Source: Stenocarpella maydis
Lineage: Eukaryota > Ascomycota > Sordariomycetes > Diaporthales > Diaporthaceae
Direction of reading: 5' to 3'
Assembly (NCBI GenBank): GCA_002270565.1
Contig: NQMI01000015.1
Coordinates: 537,893 to 552,051 of the forward strand
DNA length: 14,159 nucleotides
The translations under genes and the position numbers were made by a program. The notes under the pieces are model-generated. The model was not told the origin of the DNA, did not search any database, and worked only from the letters and a program-made list of their open reading frames with translations. This document shows positions 1 through 8,639 of the stretch, one piece after another (the first letter of the stretch is position 1; the number at the start of each line of letters is the position of its first letter).

Positions 1-18
1 CCCCTAGACCCCGGAACA
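1..18 (-). mobile_element. TG end of an inverted LTR (partial)
   Basis: Read on the minus strand, these 18 bases match the first 18 bases of the LTR that begins at 1663 (TGTTCCGGGGTCTAGGGG). This is therefore the 5' terminus of a second LTR of the same family in opposite orientation, most of it lying left of the window. The bases just outside its terminus (19-35) are not a purine tract on the minus strand, so it is probably the 5' LTR of a leftward element or a solo LTR, not the 3' LTR of an element running into this window. The match is short but exact and ends precisely at the TG terminus. Confidence 0.75.
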
Positions 19-344
19 ATAGAAGCCCAACTTAATTCAATACAAAGTTGTCCAGACCATTGTCAATCGTCCGAATTCGCCTCAGAGCACCATACTGCGA
101 CCCTGCTGAAACACACACACGCTGAACTGAATGCTATTCTATAGCACAAATTCATCAGATAATAAATAGATATTACCTATTATAATATAAGAAAAGAGAA
201 CCCTATAGACTTAATATAGTAGATAGAACTAAAGTATCTTATAGTAATAGAATTATTAATATAAAGATCAATCTCCTTCTAGTTTGGATTTACAACCATA
301 TGGAATTATTACTATTAAATATTACTAAGATAGTAAATTATTAG
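19..344 (+). pseudogene. Degenerate gag-pol linker upstream of an old protease
   Basis: This stretch lies just upstream, in the sense direction, of the recognisable protease remnant at 345. Bases 19-135 are less AT-rich than what follows and keep several CG and CA dinucleotides. Frame +1 there is open for about 40 codons and His/Cys/Gln-rich, as in linkers between a Gag zinc knuckle and a protease. From 140 on the sequence becomes TA-rich and no frame stays open. No catalytic Asp motif of the protease can be read. The assignment as the same old Ty3/gypsy element rests on position, not on a motif. Confidence 0.4.
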
Positions 345-1662
345 TTAATCCTAGGAATACCTTAGTTAAGAAAGAATAATCCCTAGATTAATTAGACTAT
401 TAGCTAGATCTTTTAGGATAATGCTGTTCTCTAGAAGAAGGTTGCAATTAATAGTAAGGAAAGGAGTTATATTATTAAGGATAGCAAACAGGTGATGTAC
501 TCAAATAGACCCACGGTTACCTCTGAGAGCAGGCAGAAGGCCTGACTCCAGAGAAATAGAGAAGGATTGAGCCACTCAAGCGCCTTGTGGAAGGACCGAA
601 GCCAATCAGGACATCGCCACTCCAGTACAACCAATCAACATATAATATAGGAAATACAACAATACCTGCTTTACCTAAAGAAAGGAAAGGAAGAAAACAA
701 AACCAATAGACTAGCATGAATACCAGAAGACTACCATAAATTCAAAAAAGTATTCCAGGAAAGACTTAACACTATATTACTATAATATATATAAGAGGAC
801 TATAAGATACTATTAAAACCCGGAATAATGCTTTAGTTTAAGCTTATCTATAGACTTAATAAAGAACAACTTAAAGCACTTAGGGAGAATCTTAATGAAA
901 ACCTTAAGAAAGGATTTATTAAACTATTATGATTACCAGTAGGATACCTGATCCTCTTTATACTAAAGAAGAATGGTAAGCTACAACTTTATATCAACTA
1001 CTAATAATTAAATAACATTATAATTAAGAACTAATACTCTCTTCCACTCATTAAGGAACTATAAGATTAACTTAGAGGAGGAAAATAATTCATAGCACTT
1101 AACTTAAAGTATAGATATAACCTTATCTAAATAAAAGAATGAGAAGAATGGAAGATAGCATTTAGGATATGCTATAGATATTATAAAATAATAGTTATAT
1201 CTTTTGGATTAACTAATATACCTATATCATTCCAGGAAATAATTAACTAAGTCCTAAGCAAATATATTAATAGCTTTATCATTATTTATCGAGATAATAT
1301 CCTTATCTTATTAGAAAACCTTAATAAATATAAGGGATATATTGAAAAGGTCCTTTACAAACTTCAGGATGCTAACCTTCTAATGGAATTAGAAAAATGC
1401 AACTAGCACATATGAAAGGTTAACTACCTTGAATATATAATCAAACCAGAAAGAATCAAGATATAAGAAGGAAAAGTTAAAGCAATTAAGGAATGGCTAA
1501 CTCCTACGAACGTTAAGGACATTAGAGCATTCCTTAGATATGCTAACTTCTATTAATAATTTATCATATAGTATAGTAATATCATGAAAATACTAATAGA
1601 CCTCACTAAGAAGGATCGCACCTTTAGATAGATAAATACTAAATAATAAGCTTTTTAGATAC
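345..1662 (+). pseudogene. Old Ty3/gypsy pol fragment: protease end, linker, RT
   Basis: One frame runs through the fragment with many TAG/TAA codons. At 345 it reads LILGIP-stop-LRKNNP, the C-terminal motif of retroelement aspartic proteases. From 720 it reads the region that precedes RT (EDYHKFKKVFQ), then KKNGKLQLYINY and LPLIKEL, FGLTN near 1200, and YRDN at 1287-1298 where the family has Y-[LV]-D-D. The fragment ends in the RT-to-RNase H connection (PTNVKDIRAFLRYANFY). The first catalytic Asp motif reads LNLK and the second Asp of YxDD is Asn; both are G-to-A changes. There are no indels over about 1 kb, so damage is by transitions. The frame is broken at 1662 by the LTR insertion; RNase H and integrase should continue right of the window. 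It is a dead relic and a different lineage from the inserted element, whose RT motifs differ. Confidence 0.9.
1659..1662. repeat. Candidate left target site duplication ATAC
   Basis: The four bases before the TG of the 5' LTR are ATAC. The window ends three bases after the 3' LTR with ATA, consistent with a 4-bp target duplication. A 5-bp duplication (GATAC) is excluded because the first base after the 3' LTR is A. The fourth base lies outside the window. Confidence 0.5.
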
Positions 1663-2060
1663 TGTTCCGGGGTCTAGGGGAACCGGCATGTTTCGGAATC
1701 CGGAGGAAAACCAGCCTTGGCATCCCCCCCCCCCCTCCAAGACTATAAGAAGGGGCCTTCCTGCGTTGCTTTTGAGAAATTTCTAGTCCTAGAGAATCAA
1801 TCTTTTTATACCCTGTGAATTTGTATCTATCAGATATATACGTATGTACTGTGAAACTATTTCTTGTGCCCTCTTTTTCTGCCTCTCCTTTTTAACACCC
1901 TCTATTCCCCTCATAACTCTCCTATCGCATCAGGGGCTCCTCTTCTTGCCTTCCACGCTCCTCTCGGGGTGGTTGCTTGATCAGGGCTCTGGCAGAACGT
2001 GTGCCTTTTTGTGTGTATAGAGGTTTTATCCTCTCGCTCTCCCCTCTAGGCCCGTTTTCA
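1663..2060 (+). repeat. 5' LTR, 398 bp
   Basis: It aligns without large gaps to 13758-14156. It begins TGTTCC and ends TTTTCA. It holds a run of 12 C at 1724-1735, TATAAG at 1744-1749, and pyrimidine-rich sequence through the second half. The first half keeps CpG sites (CCGG three times) and looks almost unmutated. The second half, from about 1905, carries G-to-A changes relative to the other LTR. Apart from the C tract and its flank, differences between the two LTRs are transitions. Confidence 0.88.
1744..1749 (+). promoter_or_regulatory. Possible LTR TATA box
   Basis: TATAAG sits just after the poly-C tract and is preserved in both LTRs (copy at 13840-13845), although surrounding bases in the 3' LTR are heavily mutated. 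LTRs of this kind carry the RNA polymerase II promoter, and transcription would start about 25-40 bases downstream. The site contains no CA or TG dinucleotide, so its preservation is only weak evidence of function. Confidence 0.25.
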
Positions 2061-2061
2061 C

Positions 2062-2089
2062 TAGTGTCTGCCCCATGAATCAAACATGG
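2062..2089 (+). promoter_or_regulatory. Candidate primer binding site with full tRNA 3' end pattern
   Basis: Starting one base after the 5' LTR, the complement of these 28 bases reads like the 3' end of a tRNA: a 5-bp T stem (CCATG/CATGG), a 7-base loop TTTGATT (consensus TTCRANY with one C-to-T), seven acceptor bases GGCAGAC, discriminator A, and CTA, which would be CCA before one RIP-type change. The invariant G53-C61 pair, T54, T55 and A58 are all in place. Primer sites of LTR elements are usually 8-18 bases, so a match through the whole T arm is unusual. I cannot name the tRNA from its acceptor sequence. Part of the pattern could be a chance palindrome (CCCATG...CATGGG). Confidence 0.5.
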
Positions 2090-3110
2090 GTTTCTTCGGC
2101 CAACAAGGTTTCTTCAGCCATTATGAAGTTCCTCGGCTTTTGGGCCTGGATTCCCTATTTTATTTATAAGGTTGTTGGCCACTTCGGGGGAGTGAATCTC
2201 CACACTTCTGATACCATTTGATTCTAATCAGAGCTACAGCGCCCTCTCGCTCTTAACAGAGGATTTTACTATCATACAAAGGCTAGATTTACCCTCCCGA
2301 GTCGCCCACAGTTAACCCAGTAGCGATAAGAGCAGGTATGTGCAAGGCTGGTCTGATCTCTATACCAAGCTAACTCCATCACCTCGGCTATATCTTAGAC
2401 CCCCTCCCAGCATACCCAATTCAGTAGTAAAGTACGGAACCTCTGGCCTAGCCACACATTCCTAGAAAAGCCACTAAGGGATTTATATCCTCAGGCCTCA
2501 GAAATTCATTCCAATCGGATTTAACAGCATCTAATTAGGGCTCATTTCCTTGGAAGGAACACAAAGGACTAATATCAAGAAGGTTTGGTAGATCCCAACC
2601 GCCTACATCACCTAAAACTCTCTTGCCCTCAAATATAGCACCCGAAGGTTCAGCACGCTAATTCCCTAATATGGGTAAACTAAGTATAATAAAGCCCCGG
2701 TTTAACCGATCAAGCCCCTCTTTAATTTTCCCTTTCGAGTTATTATTACAACATCTGGTTACCCTATTAAATACTATATCTAAGATATCATCTAATATCA
2801 TATAATGTTGGGTCGGGCAATGGCGGTACTGAATGTTGCGTGCTTCTGCAGGGAGTCAAAGAGGTTCCTGCCCTACTAACCGCTATCCTTCTGATCGGTA
2901 AGCTTGGAGCTTCTAATATTGTTGGCACCCCCTGCAGTCAGGATAGCTGGCGTCAGTAGCATGAGGGTATTCCAAATATTTATATTGTCCTCTCCTCTAG
3001 TTGCTTACAGTCGAGTAGCTCCTGCCTGCTACTATAGCAAGACTTCATAGTATTTGATGTAACCTTCTATACTAATACCATTTACTCAGATCATACCTGG
3101 TTATTCCTAT
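2090..3110 (+). other. Long leader between primer site and gag, no recognised gene
   Basis: About 1 kb of moderately AT-rich sequence without a recognisable domain. A 48-codon ORF starts at ATG 2075 and ends at TGA 2219; it has a hydrophobic, Trp/Phe-rich middle. The same frame continues with scattered stops to about 3120, but stop density is near what chance predicts, so I do not call a gene. A stop-free stretch of 60 codons lies in that frame around 2777-2955. Packaging signals or an upstream ORF would be expected here in a gypsy element but none can be identified by eye. Confidence 0.45.
2336..2398 (+). other. Possible 63-nt spliceosomal intron in the leader
   Basis: The signals match a typical fungal intron: donor CAG|GTATGT at 2336, branch site GCTAAC at 2369-2374 with the A 25 bases from the acceptor, and acceptor TAG at 2396-2398. 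The length of 63 nt is usual for filamentous ascomycetes. It is a multiple of three and contains a TGA and a TAG in the frame of the upstream ATG at 2075. RIP can create or destroy such signals, and no protein homology supports exons around it. Confidence 0.3.
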
Positions 3111-3474
3111 ATGCATCTTAGTGAATTTCAAACAGCACTTAATACTTTTGCTTCTTCTGGATACACTTGGTGGAGAGAAACATTTGATACCCTCGGATAG
3201 TACTTACATCTTGCCTCTTTAGAAAGCAGCTCTAGTGCGGAGAAACATTTGACTTCACTGTTACCGCGAGGGACTGATCAGGACCTATTCACTCCTGTAT
3301 GCGTCTCAGCAGACCCCAAATAGCACTTACGCTTTTGCCTTCTCCTGAGACCCCTGGTAGAGAGAAACATTCAACACCTTCAGATAGCACTCATACTAGG
3401 CCCTCTCCTAAGAACATAAAGGTGGAGAGAAACATTCGCCTCCGTTGTTACCGCGAGGGACTGATCAGGACCCA
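3111..3474 (+). repeat. Imperfect tandem repeat, period 188 bp, two units
   Basis: Unit 1 (3111-3298) and unit 2 (3299 to about 3474) share blocks in the same order: TATGCRTCT at the start, AGCACTTA, a GAGAGAAACATT block, GATAGYACTYA, a second GGAGAAACATT-like block, and GTTACCGCGAGGGACTGATCA near the end. Each unit therefore also carries a short internal repeat (GAGAAACATT twice). The period is not a multiple of three, so a protein frame changes between units. One frame of unit 2 is open from ATG 3299 to 3541 (80 codons, Ser/Thr/Pro-rich) and parallels another frame of unit 1, but coding is not proven. It could be a leader repeat or a duplicated Gag N-terminus. Confidence 0.8.
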
Positions 3475-5300
3475 TATCCTCTATTTACCCAATAGAAGAT
3501 ATTCATTCTGCTCCCCCATCCACTGGAGGTTCTCCCTCTAGGGGAAGGGAGCAGGATGTAGATAAGGCAAGGGGGCTCTCGTTAAAGAAAGGTCCACCTT
3601 AAGGATGCTGGTCTCCTCAGGAACCTGCCCCCACCCCATCTGGGATCTCTAATCAGGAGCGTTATGCTCCTATGCTACCCATTTAGGCAGCTTCTCAGCC
3701 TATCATACCTTTAATGCCCTTTAGAAATGCTGCCCTTTAGGCCTTGCTATTTGTACTTTAATTAACTCTGCAATTTAATGGAACCAATATTGTTAAAGTT
3801 GTTAATTCAGTAGAGACCATTGCCAACTAGTTCCAGTATCCATTAGATCAGGTACTTAGCTTATTCCTCTAGGTTTGCGCTACCTCAAGCCTAGTTAATA
3901 ATGTTCATATGATCACCACAGGAGAGCATGATTGGGTTGGTTAGAAAGGCCAGCTGATGGCCCACTACTAAATCCATAATGCTACCTCTTATACTAATCC
4001 ATCTAAGGTAATTAATACTATCCGGAGGAATTACCCTGCTGAAGATCTAGAAGCCTGGAAGCACTAGATTGCAACTTACAACCAGGTACTAGATTTCACT
4101 AACAACGGTCTGATCTCGCCAACCTAGTCATTCTATTGAATCTTGCCATCAACCCTAAAGAAGATATTAGCCACTAGAAGCATATCCAACAAGGAGGCTA
4201 GAACCTATAACTAGAGAACTTTCAAGATAGAACTCCTTTCTCTAATTAATAAGGAACTGGAGTACTCCCGTTAGGATGAGCATAATAATATAAGGGGGGC
4301 TGGTCTTACAACTCGCCATCCCCCTCCTGTTCAGCTTACAAAGACACCTCACCTATAGCCTCAATCTACCCTAAGGACTATAGAATCATTAGTATAAACC
4401 CCCTCTCACTCTAATCAGCCGGGATATAAGATCATCTAGAAGAATGTTTGGTTCAATAAAGACTCTTTAGTAGATAACTTAGCCTATAAGTTTGCCTAGA
4501 TAAAGATCAAGTTTGTAACTAAGAATGACCTTGCGGAAAGCCTGCAGCCTGTATTGAATAAACTTAATGTAAATCAAGCATATATTAATAGGGTGCTTAG
4601 CTATAATTAAAGCCGGGCTTGCTTGGGACTTAATAGCCCTAGTATAATTATATCCTTAAACTTACTAGAAGCTAATTATGATTAGGAGGATAGTTTTACT
4701 AATGGATACTCTGAAGACTATCGGTAGAATATATCTAAGCTGGCCTATCAATAGAACGGCAAGATTAGAAAGTGCTATAGATGTGGCACTTCCTCTAATT
4801 ATGGGGCCTACCAATGCTCTAAATTGCTGGAACTCATTAAGCTCAGCCTAGTTTAGTCTCCTAGGTAGGAAAGCAACTCGGTATTCCTCGGCTCTCAAGA
4901 GGATATCTATGAAGGCAGGTCTGACCAGCTCAATCCTGCAGCCCTAGCTTTCTATAGGGATATGGAATATTATGGCATTAAGAAGTTTGCTAAAGGCCGT
5001 CTAGAATTTTTGCTTTCAAAAGGAAGAACGAACTTACCTTACGTTTAGAGATATTAGTCTCTAATTGCTAACCACCCCGAACTTAAGGGTGATATATCTC
5101 TTAAGGAACTAAAGAAGATTTGGGACCCTAATCTAGGAACTAAAGTGAATTCCCTCTCTATAATATCAATTCCTAGACCCAAACCAGTATTTATTAGCAA
5201 CAAAACCTAATGCATAGAAACTTTAGTACCCTTAATTACTATAAATGCTATAAAAAGGAAGAGAATAAATAGAGATAACCCCGATCGGGATATTAATAAC
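3474..5300 (+). pseudogene. gag: Gag region with zinc-knuckle-like Cys cluster
   Basis: This is the capsid and nucleocapsid part of the polyprotein. The N-terminus is Pro/Ser-rich, followed by a helical-looking region (about 3700-4300) rich in Leu, Asn and charged residues, as in capsid domains. At 4773-4817 the frame reads KCYRCGTSSNYGAYQC: the first two Cys have CxxC spacing and a third Cys follows. The His of a CCHC knuckle is replaced by Asn and the last spacing is one residue longer than the classical form, so the knuckle is either degenerate or a variant. Roughly one stop occurs every 15-20 codons. A conserved capsid family could not be named. Confidence 0.7.
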
Positions 5301-5663
5301 GTGATATTTAATGCTAGGCCAGACTCAGAACCAGTTGTTAACTCCAACCTAAGATCACAGATGATTTCTAATGAAGAGGAAGTAATGCCAGAAATCCAGC
5401 AAGAGACTTCCACCATAGCTAGGGACAGGAAAAGTAAAACAAAGGGTGATCCAATAGGTCCGAGCAAGACTGAAAAATCAACCAAAGCTAAGCCCAAACA
5501 AGGACCCCTAATCCCCCAGACCCCTAAAGCCAAGGCCATAGATGCCATCCTCGCTACCTCAATCAAAATGCCGATTTCGGATATTCTCGCGCTTAGCAAG
5601 ACTAATGCTATTCTAATCAAAGAGCTCCTTACTCATAAGGATAATACCTCTCTTAATAAGTAG
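5301..5663 (+). other. Stop-free Lys/Ser/Pro linker between Gag and protease
   Basis: In the gag-pol frame these 120 codons hold no stop although the flanks have many, and they keep CAG and CAA codons. The peptide is basic and low in complexity (RKSKTKGDPIGPSKTEKSTK), like disordered linkers between nucleocapsid and protease. It ends at TAG 5661-5663, probably a mutated CAG or TGG, since the frame goes on into the protease. It is part of gag-pol, not a separate gene. Confidence 0.65.
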
Positions 5664-5774
5664 CCTTTTGAGCTAGTCCCGGATAGGGATATACCTTGAG
5701 CCATAGGTTCAGGACTTAGTATGGTCTCTGCTTCATCTAAAATTAGATATAAGCAATGCTTGAGCTCTAATTAG

Positions 5775-6175
5775 ATGTATATCATTAGGTATGAGGTAAA
5801 TTCGATATTGTCTCAAACTGCTAATATAGTGAACCGTGATTACTGCAGATCCGCCTACCTAAACATTAGGATTGCTTCAGAGAGCCATAAGATCCTCCCA
5901 GCCCTACTAGATATAAGTATTAAGATAAATCTTCTTCCTTTATCCTATTGCCGCCAGAATAAGTTATCCTATACTCCACTCTAAGATATAAACTCCATGG
6001 TTTATAATAGAGTATTACTAGTACTGATTGAAGTAACTAAGGAGTGGGTATGCGTTAGCTATAATAGGATAAGGGCTATTTTCTTCATTATAGATAATAA
6101 AATGCATAACACTACCCATAATATCCTTTTAGGGATGCCTTTCTTTTTAGATACAAACTTGACTTTTAAGTGATT
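5775..6175 (+). pseudogene. Retropepsin-type aspartic protease domain
   Basis: The frame reads LPALLDIS at about 5898-5918, followed by a hydrophobic stretch and ILPLS-like sequence. Here the family has A-L-[IL]-D-[ST]-G-[AS], so the active-site Thr and Gly codons now read Ile and Ser through C-to-T and G-to-A. About 70 codons later it reads NILLGMPFFLDTNLTF (6120-6164), the usual hydrophobic-Gly motif near the end of retropepsins (ILG.PFL). The domain would process the Gag-Pol polyprotein in the virus-like particle. It is inactive as it stands because the catalytic triplet is changed. Confidence 0.75.
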
Positions 6176-6959
6176 AAGGGGGTTCCTTTTTATATATATT
6201 ACTCTTAATGGGTCGTAAGTAATATATAGGCTGGGGAGGAGGAACTAGAAGCCTTTCCAGGTAGCTGCTGCTAAAGGTGCAATGGTTCCCTGAAAATACC
6301 TTCCTTAGAGGGTAATAATGGTCCTCCTTCAGCTAGACTCCTCTAATCAGAGGCGGGTCACAATTGGAGCCCTAACAGACCCTCTTAAAACCAACCTTGG
6401 GTTGTCCTAGGATGATGATGTTCTTGGGAGCCTTTCAGATGAGGAAGCCAGAACCCTAGTGCTAAAATTTTTCGCCTCCTTTCTCTATATCTATGGGCCT
6501 AATATTCTATTAGGTCACTCTGATCAGCAGTCTTTTATCCGGATGGGTGCACCCTAGAGACCTACAACTCAATTCCGTCCGGACTAAGAAAAGGGGGCAA
6601 CCGCTCCAGCTGTTAGGACCCTATACAAAAGGCTAGGGGTAAAAGTCCACCCTATTAACAACTTTCCCTCTGATAGCACTATCCCTAAGGGAACTGTAAA
6701 TTGGAAGCCAAGCCATAAGGCTAGGGTTAGGCATCTGATTGATGCTGGTAGAGGAAGCAAATATAACCCATGGATTAGACTTAGATTCTCCTCTATTCCA
6801 AGGGGGTTGCAATTAACGCTAGAGCGCCTTCAGCATATTATTATGGGAAACTATAACGGGCTCTCTAATCAGGAAAAGTTAATATTTACTCACCTCCTAA
6901 AGAATAGGGAAGAAGCTCTTACATAGAACTGGTCTCATATCTCCCAGATCAGCATAGAT

Positions 6960-7720
6960 GTCGCCCCTCCTCAGTCCATTAAGATAGTTCCTCACCAGGC
7001 ATACCAGATAAAAACTATTAAGCTCCCCAAAGCGTTAAGGGAGACTGCTATTAAAATATTAAGGGAGCAAGAAGCTAGGGGTATGATTAAAGAATCCCAT
7101 GCCCCCTACCAAAACCAGTAATTCCTTATTAAAAAGAAGGATAATAGCTATCAGTTAATCAACAATGTCTCTAAGGCCAATCAGGTTATAATTAGAGACG
7201 CCTTTATTCCTCCAGCTGCCAATAAGTTTGCTAAGGAGTTTGCAATATATCAGGTTCTATTGCTCTTGGACTTTTTCTCAGGGTATAACCAGATTAAGCT
7301 AGAAGAAAAAAGCCGCAATATTACTACCTTTGCAACTCTAATCAGGCTATTTCAATAGTATAGGCTGCCCATGGGAGCCACGAACTCAGTAGTATAGTTT
7401 ATAAAATGCATAATTCACTTATTTTACAACCTAATTCCAATAGTCTGCCGCCCATTCCTTAATAATATTGAAATAAAAGGGCTAGAGTCTACCTATAATG
7501 ATTAGGAGCTTAATAACCTTCCTGGGGTATAGAGGTATATTACAGAGCACATTAAGAACCTTAATAATGTGCTTTTTAATACAGAGCTTACTAGTAGTAT
7601 AATTAATGCTACTAAATCTAAATAATGCAAAAAGCAGGCTAATATCATGGGTTATATGTGTGGGACTCTAGGCTGCTTTCCTGCAAATAAGAAGATTATT
7701 AAGATTAAGGAGTGGGAGAC
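6960..7720 (+). pseudogene. Reverse transcriptase domain
   Basis: RT copies element RNA into cDNA from the tRNA primer. Signature pieces in frame are REQEARGMIKES (RT N-terminal motif), a KKKDN lysine block, QLINNVSKANQVIIRDAF, LLDFFSGYNQI at 7263-7292 (first catalytic Asp retained), and LPMGATNS (family FGL.NAP). The catalytic YxDD box is at 7455-7469 and reads FLNNIEIKG: both Asp codons became AAT by G-to-A. The form F-[IL]-D-D with IxxKG after it is a recognised gypsy variant and differs from the YxDD form in the older fragment at 1287, so the two elements belong to different lineages. Several TAG/TAA codons interrupt it. Confidence 0.88.
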
Positions 7721-7899
7721 TTATAAAAATATTAGCTAGCTCTAATTATTTCTCAGCCTAATTAACTTTTACCGGATCGAGATGCCCTTTTACAGAATTA
7801 TATTACATCCTCTCTTTAACCTATTAAAGAAGGGTACTCTGTTTATTTGGACTAAAAGCTGCTAAAAAGCTATAAATGCCCTTAAGTTAACAATTACTT

Positions 7900-8335
7900 C
7901 AAAACCCTACCTTGTAAATATTGACTATAATGGGGGAGAGATCATCCTTATAGTTAATATAAGCCTGAACGGCTAGGGTGCTTATCTAATGCAAGTAAAA
8001 GATGGGATTCATTATCCGGTCTAATACAAGAGTAGCTTATGGACTACTGCTAAGAAGCTCTATAATATAATAAAACATAAGTATCCGGCTATACTTTATA
8101 TAATTAAATGGCTTCAGTTCTATATATATAGAGTTTATTTTATCCTAGAGACTAACTCAAATATTCTTATTTAGCAGCTAAAGGGGTTAGCATCAGATAT
8201 CCCTAGGGCCTATATTACTCAATAGCTGGCTGTAATCAGGATATATGACTTCACAGTTAGGTATATTAAAGGGGTTAACAATTCGGTTGCTAACTTGCTC
8301 TTAAGAAAACCTCCGGGTCCTTCAGATAAGGTGGA
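7900..8335 (+). pseudogene. RNase H domain
   Basis: Following the RT connection, the frame reads a beta strand with Asp at 7923 (NIDYNGG, where the family has D-[AG]-S or similar), then GAYLMQ, a YKS.L.TTAKKLYNIIKHKYPAIL helix region and FILETNSNIL, and ends with VRYIKGVNNSVANLLLRKP. The last motif corresponds to Y-x-x-G-x-x-N-x-x-A-D-x-L-S-R at the end of gypsy RNase H; its Asp reads Asn or Leu here. The domain degrades RNA in the RNA-DNA hybrid. TAG and TAA codons interrupt it. Confidence 0.8.
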
Positions 8336-8639
8336 CAGATAAATTAAAGGGGATATTAAGGAATGGTGTAATGCTTCTCTTAACCCTGTGATAGCTTTAA
8401 TACCTTCTAATTAGATGCTATTGCTTGAAGATAGTTATTAGTGGTTAAAGGAATTAAGGGGGATTGCAGATTACCTCTATTATGGTATTCTACCTAATTA
8501 CCTCTCTAATTAGCAACAGAAGGCTTTTAAGAAGAAAGCTCTTGCATTTTCCCTTAGGGAAGGAGTGCTCTAGTAGGAACCCAAAAAAGACCTCCCTAGA
8601 AGGAGAGTTATAAATAACCCTAATCTAAGAAAAAGAATT

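Noticed and set aside
517..717. Minus-strand 66-codon ORF rich in Leu, Phe and Trp
   Set aside because: It lies opposite the linker before the old RT. The plus strand of the flanks has clear gypsy homology in frame and this frame has none.
1..1680. Inverted repeats at both ends of 1-1680 suggesting a DNA transposon with terminal inverted repeats
   Set aside because: The right copy is the start of a 398-bp LTR with a partner at 13758, and the inside is gypsy RT, not a transposase. The repeats are two LTR ends facing outward.
1663..2220. Longer LTR running to about 2220
   Set aside because: The alignment with the 3' LTR can only be tested to the window end. TG...CA ends, the candidate primer site at 2062 and ATA after 14156 all fit an end at 2060. 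Three bases of flank are few, so a longer LTR is not fully excluded.
2210..2250. GATACCA near 2210 (complement TGGTATC) as a primer site for initiator tRNA-Met
   Set aside because: It is in the wrong orientation for a plus-strand element and lies about 150 bases after the LTR end supported by the alignment with 13758-14156.
5207..5620. Minus-strand ORF of 137 codons, highly hydrophobic
   Set aside because: It is the complement of the stop-free Lys/Ser/Pro linker of gag-pol. Lys-rich sense codons give Phe/Leu-rich antisense codons, which explains the apparent membrane protein.
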